The notes below the pieces were generated by a model. It was not told the origin of the DNA. It did not search any database and was given only the letters and a program-made list of their open reading frames with translations. Shown here one piece after another: positions 35,460 through 43,276 of a stretch of DNA of 64,000 nt; position 1 is the first letter of the stretch, and every line of letters starts with the position of its first letter. The DNA is from an uncultured Clostridia bacterium. Lineage in GTDB: Bacteria > Bacillota > Clostridia > TANB77 > CAG-508. The stretch lies in assembly GCA_934120045.1 (NCBI GenBank), contig CAKOTF010000007.1, positions 1 through 64,000 of the forward strand, given 5' to 3'. Position numbers and translations under genes: made by a program.

Positions 35460-36224
35460 TTATTCCTTATCTTTCATATATTTAGTACTAATAGTTCCAG
35501 TATATGCTTTTATTATGACTGGTCTATTATATCCAGATGTTTGAATTTCAACACCATGTCCTTCATCTTTTAGAATTTGTACCATACTTGTATTTATACT
35601 TACTGCACTCTCAAGATATGTTTTATTTCCTATTGCTTTTATAACATATGGTGATGTTATTCTTTGGCTATTTACTTGTATAAATGGTGTACTACTTGAA
35701 CCTATTAAAAATATATCACTTATTCCTACAATTCTTTGATCATTTATAGAAATTGCTTCTGCTCCTGCAGCAAATAAATCTCTTACTACTCTTAATAAAT
35801 CTAAACTTGAAATTGAAACTATTCTTTCATCTGAATTTTCACTATTTATTTCTTTTCCACCTTTATCTGTTAATATTATTGTCACTCCTTCACCTTGAAC
35901 ATCTGTAATTCCAAGATATGTATTTAATTCTTCTAACTCGTTTTGTAACAATTTTGCTGTTTTTTCATCTGATTCTTTTTCTGTTTGATACTCAGATATT
36001 TTATTCATGGTTTCTTCATATTTTTCTTGTATCTCTAAATATTTTTTTCTATAATCTGATAGTTCTGTTCTTAATTCTTCTTCTCTCATATTTTCTATTG
36101 ATGTTAAATCTGTTTGCTTAATAACCTTGAATTGCATAAACATTACTAGCATTAATGCTAAACATGCAATTCCTATCGTTATTGCCATTACAATCTTTTC
36201 CTTACTAAAAACTATTTTTTTCAT
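35460..36224 (-). CDS. DUF881 division-cluster protein (second copy)
   Basis: 254 aa. N-terminal membrane helix (~12-30), coiled coil (~45-95), then the DUF881 domain with GVTIILTDKGG and the family signature AGAEAISINDQRIVG. Probably extracytoplasmic. It shares that signature with the adjacent copy, so the two arose by tandem duplication. Its function is unknown, but genes of this family sit beside ftsQ/sbp in many Bacillota. Confidence 0.93.
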   Translation of the reverse strand: MKKIVFSKEKIVMAITIGIACLALMLVMFMQFKVIKQTDLTSIENMREEELRTELSDYRKKYLEIQEKYEETMNKISEYQTEKESDEKTAKLLQNELEELNTYLGITDVQGEGVTIILTDKGGKEINSENSDERIVSISSLDLLRVVRDLFAAGAEAISINDQRIVGISDIFLIGSSSTPFIQVNSQRITSPYVIKAIGNKTYLESAVSINTSMVQILKDEGHGVEIQTSGYNRPVIIKAYTGTISTKYMKDKE

Positions 36225-36248
36225 ATAACCTTTTCTCTTTCTTTGTTA

Positions 36249-36959
36249 TTATTTTACTGTTTGTGCATATTCAAATTTATATGTTCTAGAATATTTTGGA
36301 ATTGTTATATTATCAGATGTTTTAAAATCTACCTGAATTCTATCACTCTCTAATGCCTTCAAATATCCACCATTTCTATATGTGTTTTTTAATAATTCCG
36401 GCATCCCTATTGCTCTTATCGTAAATGGTGCTCCTACTTTTTCTCCATTTATTTTTATAACAGAGCCATCACATACAATAGCTGTAGTTCCAACAATTCT
36501 TTGATCATTTATAGATATTGCCTCAGCTCCAGCATTTTTTAACTCATTCACTATACAAATAAGGTCTGTATCATGTACTATTGTAGAATTTGGATCAAAT
36601 GTTGACTGAACTATTGCATCATCAACTTTTATTATTACCCCTTTTCCTGTAACTTCTGTTAACCCTAATTGCGTACTTAATTCTTTTATATTTTCTTGTA
36701 TTTCTGTTAATTCTCCATTATTTTCAGTTGCATTTTTTCTTTCATTTTCTAATAATTTTTCTGCCTTTTCTTCATCTGCATACAAATTATCATAGTTTTC
36801 TTTTGTTCTTAATATTGCATCTCTTAATTCATTTTCTGTTGAATTTCTACTTGTAGTTGTTCCAATATTTGATATTGTTCTAACTTGTATCGCAATTCCA
36901 CAAGATAATGCTACACACATTCCACCTAATATTAAACTAATTTTACTTTTCTTATTCAT
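36249..36959 (-). CDS. DUF881 division-cluster protein (first copy)
   Basis: 236 aa from the second ATG (36959), because GGGAG is 7 nt before it while the first ATG overlaps the Shine-Dalgarno. N-terminal membrane helix (~5-25), coiled coil (~40-85), DUF881 domain with GVIIKVDDAIV and AGAEAISINDQRIVG. It follows divIB/ftsQ directly (22-nt gap) and precedes the second copy, so the four genes divIB-DUF881-DUF881-sbp form one transcription unit. Confidence 0.93.
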   Translation of the reverse strand: MNKKSKISLILGGMCVALSCGIAIQVRTISNIGTTTSRNSTENELRDAILRTKENYDNLYADEEKAEKLLENERKNATENNGELTEIQENIKELSTQLGLTEVTGKGVIIKVDDAIVQSTFDPNSTIVHDTDLICIVNELKNAGAEAISINDQRIVGTTAIVCDGSVIKINGEKVGAPFTIRAIGMPELLKNTYRNGGYLKALESDRIQVDFKTSDNITIPKYSRTYKFEYAQTVK

Positions 36960-36981
36960 GAGCATTCTCCCTCTCTAAAAA

Positions 36982-37776
36982 TCATTGTTTTTCTGTAAAA
37001 TATGGCACAAATCCTTCATTTAAGTTTCCATTAACATTTATTGTTCCAGCTTTTCCACCCTCTCTTTTCATAATAGATTTTACATAATCCATTCTATTTT
37101 TTAAATTTGTTGCATTTCCTAAATTAATAGTTAAATTTAAACTATCTAAATTTAAAATATATTCATTTTCAACTTGGATTTTTGATATTTTATCATATAT
37201 CTCTATTTTAGATGTTTCTTCTTTTATATGTAATATATTTTCCAATTTTATATTTAAATCATCACCTTCAAGCCTTTTCTTTTTATCAATATTTTCTTCT
37301 GTTATTCTCATTCCTGTTATTGTTACTAATTCTTTAGGTTCTTGTGAATAATCCATTATATATCCTTGTTCATCAATATATATATAATAACCATTTTCCG
37401 TTTCTATTTGAAAACTTGTCTTTCTTTCTGTAACTTCTATTTTTATCGTATTTGGCATTTCCTTCGTAACTATTGCATCTTCAATATATCCATTTTGCTT
37501 TATTTTCACCTTTGTTATTATATTTATATTTGAAAATATGCTGTCTCCAAGTTTTAATTCAGATTGTTCTATAATCTTTTGCTTATCAAGTTGTAAATTT
37601 CCTGTAACTTCTATACTCTTTATTTTAAATGTTGGTGAATTTAATAAATATACAACTATCCCCACAATTACTGCTATTAATATAAAAACTATTAACTTTG
37701 TTTTTCTTCTTTTTCTTTTCTTTTTTTCTATTTCTCTTTGTTTATTAAAATTACTCTTTTTTTTATTTGATGGCAT
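36982..37776 (-). CDS. divIB: Cell division protein FtsQ/DivIB
   Basis: 264 aa. A Lys/Arg-rich cytoplasmic N-terminus (~1-28), one membrane helix (LIVFILIAVIVGIVVYLL, ~29-46), a POTRA domain (FKIKSIEVTGNLQLDKQKII...GDSIF) and a beta domain (TIKIEVTERKTSFQIET, ~105-235). A divisome scaffold partner of FtsL and DivIC. No murG, murB or ftsW lies next to it in this window; pflA is upstream. Confidence 0.9.
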   Translation of the reverse strand: MPSNKKKSNFNKQREIEKKKRKRRKTKLIVFILIAVIVGIVVYLLNSPTFKIKSIEVTGNLQLDKQKIIEQSELKLGDSIFSNINIITKVKIKQNGYIEDAIVTKEMPNTIKIEVTERKTSFQIETENGYYIYIDEQGYIMDYSQEPKELVTITGMRITEENIDKKKRLEGDDLNIKLENILHIKEETSKIEIYDKISKIQVENEYILNLDSLNLTINLGNATNLKNRMDYVKSIMKREGGKAGTINVNGNLNEGFVPYFTEKQ

Positions 37777-37805
37777 AACTACTCCTAACCTACAAATATA
37801 TTTTA

Positions 37806-38534
37806 TTAAATCCCTAATATTTTCTTTGCTCTTTCTTCGTCCTCTATTGTTGCAGCTCTTACACCTTCTAATTCATATTTTAATCCAAGCTTTTCCCATT
37901 TATATTTTCCCATATCATGATATTTTAAAATTTGAACTTTTTCTACTGTTTTTAGTGTTGCTAAAAAATCTTTTAATTTTAGCAAATCATTCTCGTCATC
38001 AGTATAACCTGGTACTAATACCTGTCTAATCCACATTTTTTTGCCATTATCACTTAAATATCTAGCAAATTCTAACTCTTTTTTATTTGAAGATCCAACT
38101 AATTCTTTGCATTTTTGATCATTTATATGTTTTATATCTAATAAAACTAAATCCGTATACTTTAGTACTTCTTTTATATCATCTGTAATATTAAACATTC
38201 CTGATGTATCTATACATGTATTTATATTTTTTTCTTTTAATTTTTTAAAAAATTCTATCAAAAATTTTACTTGTAATAATGGTTCTCCACCTGTTACTGT
38301 TACTCCACCTCCAGATAGAGTCATATATGTTTTATATCTTTCTACTTTTTCTATTATTTCTTCTAATGTTTTTTCTTCTCCTAATGTCATATCCCATGTA
38401 TCTCTATTATGACAGTATTTACACTTTAAACTGCATCCTTGTAGAAATAAAACAAATCTTATCCCTGGACCGTCAACTGTTCCAAAACTTTCTATAGAAT
38501 GTACTTTTGCTATATTATTTAATTTGTTTTCCAT
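37806..38534 (-). CDS. pflA: Pyruvate formate-lyase activating enzyme
   Basis: 242 aa radical-SAM glycyl-radical activase. The [4Fe-4S] motif CSLKCKYC (CX3CX2C) lies at about residue 30, after the family's SFGTVDGPGIRFVLFLQGC lead-in. GGGVTVTGGEPL is the SAM-binding GGE motif. ATG 38534 is chosen (GGAGG 5 nt upstream) over the longer frame from 38558. The partner pflB is not in the window, so the enzyme acts in trans. Its presence indicates anaerobic fermentation. Promoter at 38571-38599. Confidence 0.95.
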   Translation of the reverse strand: MENKLNNIAKVHSIESFGTVDGPGIRFVLFLQGCSLKCKYCHNRDTWDMTLGEEKTLEEIIEKVERYKTYMTLSGGGVTVTGGEPLLQVKFLIEFFKKLKEKNINTCIDTSGMFNITDDIKEVLKYTDLVLLDIKHINDQKCKELVGSSNKKELEFARYLSDNGKKMWIRQVLVPGYTDDENDLLKLKDFLATLKTVEKVQILKYHDMGKYKWEKLGLKYELEGVRAATIEDEERAKKILGI

Positions 38535-38570
38535 GTAAACCTCCATTACTCTTTTCATTGACTAGTATAT

Positions 38571-38599
38571 ATTTTACTCTATGAATGTGAAAATATCAA
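38571..38599 (-). promoter_or_regulatory. Promoter of pflA and possibly the division cluster
   Basis: TTGATA (38599-38594), 17-nt spacer, TAAAAT (38576-38571) on the minus strand. Confidence 0.55.
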
Positions 38600-38619
38600 G
38601 ATATTCTTGCTATTTTTTA

Positions 38620-38682
38620 TTATAAAAAAGCGAGTCTAAGATTTTCTATCAAATGAAAATTTTAAGAAAATCTAAGACTCGC
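38620..38682 (-). terminator. 18-bp hairpin with U-run
   Basis: Arms 38630-38647 and 38665-38682 pair with one mismatch. The minus strand has six T after the stem. This is the last of three hairpins behind the secreted-protein gene; a smaller one with a 9-10 bp stem lies at 38701-38724. Confidence 0.8.
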
Positions 38683-38734
38683 CATATTTATCTAGTACAG
38701 AAAGTCCTCCTACAAGGAGAACTTTCCTACTATA

Positions 38735-38784
38735 TAAAAAATTGCCACATCCAAAGTATAAATACTTAGAATGTGGCAATTTGA
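38735..38784 (-). terminator. Terminator after the secreted-protein gene
   Basis: ATTGCCACAT (38741-38750)/ATGTGGCAAT (38771-38780) with an inner AAGTAT/ATACTT helix, then six T on the minus strand. Confidence 0.85.
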
Positions 38785-39237
38785 TTAACTAGCCATCTGA
38801 CTAGTTGTCGCATTCCAGAGAGTCAACGCAGTCTGCAAACTAATCGGTCCCACACTAAATGAGTAACCCGAATCAGCAGAGCTATAACTCGTCTGGGTAA
38901 TAGTGATTCCTTCATAAGGGCTCGCAATTTGTTTCTGACTATCCCACTGGCTTCCCTTAATAGAGAAGTCAAAATACAGTCCAGAATTCAAATTACCATG
39001 GATACGGACCGTAGATCCTTCACCATAGCCATACTGCTTCCACTGACCATCACCAAGGTCAATGGTCTGATCAATTTCGTTCCAACTGTCCTGATACCAG
39101 TTCGTCGAAACGTTGTTGCCCATAAGGGCCATGAGCTGAAGCCAGTTCATGTTGTTGTAGTTCTGATTTCCATTGGCATTGCCACCAGAAAGCAGAATCT
39201 GCAAGACCATAACGATTGCAATAACGATGCTTTGCAT
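38785..39237 (-). CDS. Secreted-looking protein of foreign composition (unknown)
   Basis: 150 aa. A hydrophobic N-terminus (SIVIAIVMVLQILLSGG, ~3-19) looks like a signal peptide but lacks the usual Lys/Arg n-region. The mature part is rich in Trp, Asn, Gln, Ser, Gly and Tyr, with almost no Lys (2) or Cys (0) and a predicted beta character (STVRIHGNLNSGLYFDFSIKG, GYSFSVGPISL). G+C is about 45% by eye against below 30% for neighbours. A perfect promoter (39303-39331), a GGAGG Shine-Dalgarno and stacked terminators suggest abundant expression. No family recognised; an extracellular surface or matrix protein is a guess. Confidence 0.8.
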   Translation of the reverse strand: MQSIVIAIVMVLQILLSGGNANGNQNYNNMNWLQLMALMGNNVSTNWYQDSWNEIDQTIDLGDGQWKQYGYGEGSTVRIHGNLNSGLYFDFSIKGSQWDSQKQIASPYEGITITQTSYSSADSGYSFSVGPISLQTALTLWNATTSQMAS

Positions 39238-39302
39238 GATGTTTCCTCCATTTTTCGTTACGTGTGTGTTTATAAGGTTTTTACCTTATTCTTACATTTA
39301 TA

Positions 39303-39331
39303 ATTATACTACATTTAATTTCTTATGTCAA
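39303..39331 (-). promoter_or_regulatory. Perfect consensus promoter of the secreted-protein gene
   Basis: TTGACA (39331-39326), 17-nt spacer, TATAAT (39308-39303) on the minus strand. The transcribed leader contains a small AAGGT/ACCTT hairpin before GGAGG. It overlaps the last codons of mazF. Confidence 0.85.
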
Positions 39332-39675
39332 TCTAATCCAAAACTTATACCTAATGCACTATTTAATTTTCCGATTATTTTATTATCATCTATATGCCCA
39401 ATTTTCTCTTTTAATCTACTTTTATCTATTGTACGAATTTGTTCTGTCAAAACAACAGAATTACTTTTAAGACCACTTGTATTTTCTCCAATTTCTATAT
39501 GTGTTGGTAATTTTGTTTTATTAGTTTGAGAAGTTATTGCCGCTGCTATTACAGTTGGACTATATTTATTTCCTAAATCATTCTGAATTATTAAAACTGG
39601 TCTAATTCCACCTTGTTCAGATCCAACAACTGGACTTAAATCTGCATAAAACATATCTCCTCTTTTTACTATCAT
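39328..39675 (-). CDS. mazF: MazF/PemK-family endoribonuclease toxin
   Basis: 115 aa, close to EndoA/NdoA of Bacillus. Sequence-specific mRNA interferase. Family motifs: VKRGDMFYADLSPVVGSEQGGIRPVLIIQND and TVIAAAITSQTNKTKLPTHIEI. ATG 39675 (AGGAG 8 nt upstream) is used; the frame from GTG 39684 overlaps the Shine-Dalgarno. No ribbon-helix-helix antitoxin gene is upstream; the preceding gene is the GerS-like one. The cognate antitoxin is therefore elsewhere or lost. Confidence 0.95.
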   Translation of the reverse strand: MIVKRGDMFYADLSPVVGSEQGGIRPVLIIQNDLGNKYSPTVIAAAITSQTNKTKLPTHIEIGENTSGLKSNSVVLTEQIRTIDKSRLKEKIGHIDDNKIIGKLNSALGISFGLD

Positions 39676-39737
39676 ATTATTCACTCCTAAGTTTTCTATA
39701 TATCAAGTTTATATATTTGTATTTTTCTTAGTTCGAA

Positions 39738-39799
39738 GTAGAGATAGTTTTAGAATTTACATATTAATCTCTACCTCATTATATAATATGTAAATTCTA
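39738..39799. other. Interleaved inverted repeats (possible pseudoknot)
   Basis: Pair A: GTAGAGAT (39738-39745) with ATCTCTAC (39767-39774). Pair B: a perfect 16-bp pair, 39751-39766 with 39784-39799. The order A-B-A'-B' means both could form only as a pseudoknot or as alternatives. It overlaps the 3' end of the GerS-like gene and the mazF leader. Confidence 0.6.
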
Positions 39800-40365
39800 G
39801 TTTTTTGCTTATCATCTTGTATTTCCATTTTCGTTGGTTTCATTGTGCTTCTATCTATATATAATATTTCTTCTTTTACATAAATATTATCTGATTCAAC
39901 TATAGTTTTCATTATTATTTCATTTTCATTTTCTTCATAATTTGATTTATTGTTTACTTTATAATTTTCAATAAATGTCGATAAATCCAAGCAATTATTT
40001 CCTAAATATGTATAATTTTCTATTATCGTATTTAAATTTAAATTGCTATTTTCTATTTTTAAATTTGTTCCATCATTTATTATTCTTATTCCTGCTATAT
40101 TACTTGGTTCAATTACTTCTTGTATGCTCTCTTTATTTCTTTTAAATTCTTGTTTTAATATATATTTGTTATTATTTTTGTTACTTGTAATATTTACTGT
40201 TATTTTTGTTTTATAAGAACTAAGATTTAAAATATAATCTATAATTTCTTGACTATTTTTATTTTCTCCTATTTTAGAATTTTTAATACTTTTTTTATAA
40301 AAAATTATACCACCAATAATTAATAATATTATAATTAACAACATTAACCTATATATTTTTTTCAT
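39757..40365 (-). CDS. GerS-like membrane-anchored protein
   Basis: 202 aa. A single N-terminal membrane helix (LMLLIIILLIIGGIIFY, ~7-23), no lipobox Cys, then a LolA-like beta-rich domain (YKTKITVNITSNKNNNKYIL, GIRIINDGTNLKIEN, STMKPTKMEIQD). The arrangement resembles germination lipoprotein GerS and relatives in Clostridia, which lie next to alr and mazEF. Here the neighbour is mazF without alr. Assignment rests on fold-like pattern and context and is moderate. Confidence 0.65.
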   Translation of the reverse strand: MKKIYRLMLLIIILLIIGGIIFYKKSIKNSKIGENKNSQEIIDYILNLSSYKTKITVNITSNKNNNKYILKQEFKRNKESIQEVIEPSNIAGIRIINDGTNLKIENSNLNLNTIIENYTYLGNNCLDLSTFIENYKVNNKSNYEENENEIIMKTIVESDNIYVKEEILYIDRSTMKPTKMEIQDDKQKTRIYILYNEVEINM

Positions 40366-40469
40366 TCTTTATTTTCCTTTCAAGTATTTTGTTATTTAAT
40401 ATTATTAATATCAAAAAAATTTTATAACTAAAAAGAACAAATAAGAAAGTATCACTTTCCTATTATATA

Positions 40470-40510
40470 AATCAAAAACTTTCTTAATCCTATAAAATTA
40501 AGAAAGTTTA
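40470..40510 (-). terminator. Terminator after FGE-like gene
   Basis: AAACTTTCTTAAT (40476-40488)/ATTAAGAAAGTTT (40497-40509), a perfect 13-bp stem. A second short GAAAGT/ACTTTC hairpin follows at about 40445-40459. Confidence 0.8.
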
Positions 40511-40518
40511 ACCATATT

Positions 40519-41901
40519 TTAATAAATAGTAAAACGAGAACCACGACTAATATAATTAAGATTTGTATTACTAAGATATCGATAAGATGGCATAATACTC
40601 TCTGCAATCTTATCACTATAATTTCCACCACGTTCAATTCTATAATCACTACTACCTGTTTCTAATGTATATTCTATAAGATTTCCAGCTAGATCAAATA
40701 TATTTTTTACTGAATACATATCTTGACTTCCAGTTGATGCAGGATTATCTTCATTTGTATTTCCATCTTCAATTCCTGATATTGTTCCATAATTTCCTTT
40801 TCCTGTTCCATTTATTACATAGTATTTTCCTTTTGATTGAGATTGAGTTGAACTTTCAACATCTTTCATCCAAATCATTATTTGATCCCATTGGCTTCCC
40901 CATATCATACTGCTTATTCTTGTTGTTTTATCTCCTAATGCCATCTCAGAATATAATCTTTGTTGTGCATACATTCTATACCATGTTACATCACTGATGC
41001 CATTTGTAGTATTTTTCTTACTTGATACTTGTCTTCTATTTGCTATATCATAACTAGTTGTTGTTGTATTACTCATATTACTTGTTTCATATCTTGCTAT
41101 CCAAAAGCCTCCTGTCTCTTCTACTTTGCTTACCATTTCATTATATTCACGTTGTAATTCTTTTTCGAAATTCGACGTATTTGAATAATCTGTATCTAAT
41201 ATTCCGTTTACTTGATTTAAATTATCTAATATATCTGCAGAAACTGCACTTGGTTCTTTATATTTATTTGATTTAGGTGTCCAAGATTCATTTAATGATA
41301 CTTTTACATATTGATTACCATTTTCTGCACCTTCAGTAAATTGATATAATATTCCAACATAATCTCCATCTGTATTTATTTTAATTGCCATTGGATATTT
41401 TTCTTTATCCACTTGTGTTTGAACTACACTTATAACACTATCTTCATCCAAATTTGAATATGAATTACTTAAATCTAATACAGCATCTTTTACTGGAACC
41501 CATACAAACTGATCATATGTTGTTTGCATTTTGGTTTTATCACTCCAATTTGGAGTATCTATTTTTCCATCTCCATCTGCATCTTTCATTATATATATTA
41601 CTATTCCTTCGTTTACATCTTCATATTCTCCAAAAAATTTTGATACAGTTGCTCCTCCAGGTACTGAAACTTTTTCTCCATTTATATTTATTATTGTGTC
41701 ATTATCATATGTTTTTCCAGCTACTATACTTGTAGTATCATTAATGACCATAGAATAATTCTCTTGTATTTGTTTAACTCCTTGTTCTATAAACTTTGCT
41801 TTATTTAATACATTATTATATAATGCAAATAAAATTGTTACAAAGAAAGTACAAGCAATTAATACATATAATGATATAGAAGCTTTTTCTCCATTTTTCA
41901 T
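40519..41901 (-). CDS. Membrane-anchored FGE-like (SUMF1/C-type-lectin-fold) surface protein
   Basis: 460 aa. An N-terminal membrane helix (ISLYVLIACTFFVTILFALYNN, ~9-30) and helical stalk are followed by an extracellular domain. The C-terminal ~330 residues carry formylglycine-generating-enzyme-like motifs: FVWVPV, GFWIARYET, NIFDLAGNLIEYT, RGGNY and the terminal SRGSRF, replacing the usual GFR. This fold is used both by enzymes and by binding or display proteins. The active-site Cys pair of true FGE is not seen, so a binding role is likelier. Single-gene unit with its own promoter (41943-41971) and terminator. Confidence 0.85.
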   Translation of the reverse strand: MKNGEKASISLYVLIACTFFVTILFALYNNVLNKAKFIEQGVKQIQENYSMVINDTTSIVAGKTYDNDTIININGEKVSVPGGATVSKFFGEYEDVNEGIVIYIMKDADGDGKIDTPNWSDKTKMQTTYDQFVWVPVKDAVLDLSNSYSNLDEDSVISVVQTQVDKEKYPMAIKINTDGDYVGILYQFTEGAENGNQYVKVSLNESWTPKSNKYKEPSAVSADILDNLNQVNGILDTDYSNTSNFEKELQREYNEMVSKVEETGGFWIARYETSNMSNTTTTSYDIANRRQVSSKKNTTNGISDVTWYRMYAQQRLYSEMALGDKTTRISSMIWGSQWDQIMIWMKDVESSTQSQSKGKYYVINGTGKGNYGTISGIEDGNTNEDNPASTGSQDMYSVKNIFDLAGNLIEYTLETGSSDYRIERGGNYSDKIAESIMPSYRYLSNTNLNYISRGSRFTIY

Positions 41902-41942
41902 TTGTTAATTTTCCTCCAACTTATATATTAATTCATATAAAA

Positions 41943-41971
41943 AGTATATCAATATCAACAAAAAAATGCAA
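41943..41971 (-). promoter_or_regulatory. Promoter of FGE-like gene
   Basis: TTGCAT (41971-41966), 17-nt spacer, TATACT (41948-41943) on the minus strand. Confidence 0.7.
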
Positions 41972-41981
41972 TACTTTTTTC

Positions 41982-42010
41982 TTTACTTCCATAAAATTCC
42001 GTGATATAAT
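41982..42010 (+). promoter_or_regulatory. Promoter of the DUF4364-nth operon
   Basis: TTTACT (41982-41987), 17-nt spacer, TATAAT (42005-42010). It diverges from the FGE-like promoter. Confidence 0.55.
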
Positions 42011-42043
42011 ATTGAAGAAAATTCTAACTTAAGGAGGCAGTTT

Positions 42044-42595
42044 ATGGAACAGCAAAATAAAGAGTTAGCAGAAGATAAAGTTTTGATCTTATATTTATTA
42101 AATAAAATATTTGATGGAATTAAAAATGATAATTTATATAAAATAGTTTCTAGTTCAAAAGACATAAACTATTTTTATTTTCAAGAACTTATTGCAGATT
42201 TAATGTCAGCAAATTTGATTTGTTCTTTTGAACAAGATGAAGAATCTTTTATAAAAATAACAACTGAAGGAAAAAACGCACTTGAACTTACAAAATCACT
42301 TTTGCCAGGATTATTAAAATTAAAAGCTGATACTATGTTTAAAGAAGAAAATTCTAATATTGTTGAAGAATCTTCTGTTGTTACAGAATTTATCCCAAAG
42401 GATGAGAATAATTATACAATTACATGCAAAATAGTTGAACAAAATGAAACAATTTTTGAAGTATCTGTATATGCAGCCTCAAGAGAAAAAGCAAAACAAA
42501 TATCTGATAATTGGAAATCAAATGCAACAATACTTTATCCACAAATATTAGAACTACTTTCTAGTAATAAGGATGGTGCTAATATTAATGAATAA
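42044..42595 (+). CDS. DUF4364 winged-helix protein
   Basis: 183 aa. The N-terminal half (~8-85: KVLILYLLNKIFDGI...YFYFQELIADLMSANLI...ITTEGKNALEL) is a PadR/MarR-like winged helix typical of DUF4364. The C-terminal half (~115-170) is a small alpha/beta domain. Probably a regulator of unknown target. GGAGG before the ATG. Its 3' end overlaps the start of nth by 8 nt, so the two are translationally coupled. Confidence 0.85.
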   Translation: MEQQNKELAEDKVLILYLLNKIFDGIKNDNLYKIVSSSKDINYFYFQELIADLMSANLICSFEQDEESFIKITTEGKNALELTKSLLPGLLKLKADTMFKEENSNIVEESSVVTEFIPKDENNYTITCKIVEQNETIFEVSVYAASREKAKQISDNWKSNATILYPQILELLSSNKDGANINE

Positions 42596-43223
42596 ATCTG
42601 AAGTAATAGATTTTGTAAATATCTTAAAACAAACATATCCAGATGCAAAATGTAGTTTGGATTTTGAGACACCATTTCAACTTGCTATTGCAGTTATGCT
42701 TTCTGCACAATGTACAGATGAAAGAGTAAATAAAACTACCCCTACACTTTTTGAAAGATGTAAAACTATTGAAGATTTTGAAAATATTGATATTAATGAA
42801 CTTGAAAATATTATACATCCTTGTGGTTTTTACAAGAATAAAGCGAAAAACATTAAACTTTGTGCAAAACAAGTTATAGAAAATTTTAATGGTGAACTTC
42901 CACATACAATGAATGAACTTTTAACATTAGCTGGTATAGGTAGGAAAAGTGCTAATGTTATTATGTTAGAAGCTTTCGGTATTGCTGAAGGAATTGCGGT
43001 GGATACACATGCAAAAAGAATTTCTAATAGAATTGGTCTTTCTAATGAATCTGAACCAGAAAAAATTGAACAAGATTTAATTAAAATTTTTCCAAAAGAA
43101 ACTCTAAAAGATATTAATCACCTTTTTATGTGGCTTGGAAGAAATACTTGTGAGGCAAGAAATCCACATTGTGATTCTTGTTCTGTAAAAAAATATTGTA
43201 ATTTTTATAAGAAAATTAATTAA
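42588..43223 (+). CDS. nth: Endonuclease III
   Basis: 211 aa. DNA glycosylase/AP lyase for oxidised pyrimidines. Helix-hairpin-helix LTLAGIGRKSANVI with catalytic Lys in QCTDERVNKTTP, catalytic Asp in VDTHAKRI, and the C-terminal [4Fe-4S] ligands CX6CX2CX5C in CEARNPHCDSCSVKKYC. ATG 42588 is preferred; the earlier ATG 42573 follows AAGG with no spacer. It overlaps the DUF4364 gene by 8 nt. Confidence 0.97.
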   Translation: MNKSEVIDFVNILKQTYPDAKCSLDFETPFQLAIAVMLSAQCTDERVNKTTPTLFERCKTIEDFENIDINELENIIHPCGFYKNKAKNIKLCAKQVIENFNGELPHTMNELLTLAGIGRKSANVIMLEAFGIAEGIAVDTHAKRISNRIGLSNESEPEKIEQDLIKIFPKETLKDINHLFMWLGRNTCEARNPHCDSCSVKKYCNFYKKIN

Positions 43224-43276
43224 ATTTATACATAAATGAACTTTGCCTTCATATATTAAATATATGGAGGCTTTTT

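Noticed and set aside
38785..39237. Bacteriocin or lasso/lanthipeptide precursor
   Set aside because: At 150 aa without Cys, without a double-Gly leader and without modification or transport genes nearby, there is no support.
40452..40649. 65-aa minus-strand frame
   Set aside because: Another frame of the FGE-like gene end and its terminator, without a Shine-Dalgarno.
40519..41901. A diversity-generating retroelement
   Set aside because: The FGE-like fold invites it, but no reverse transcriptase gene or template repeat is present in this window.
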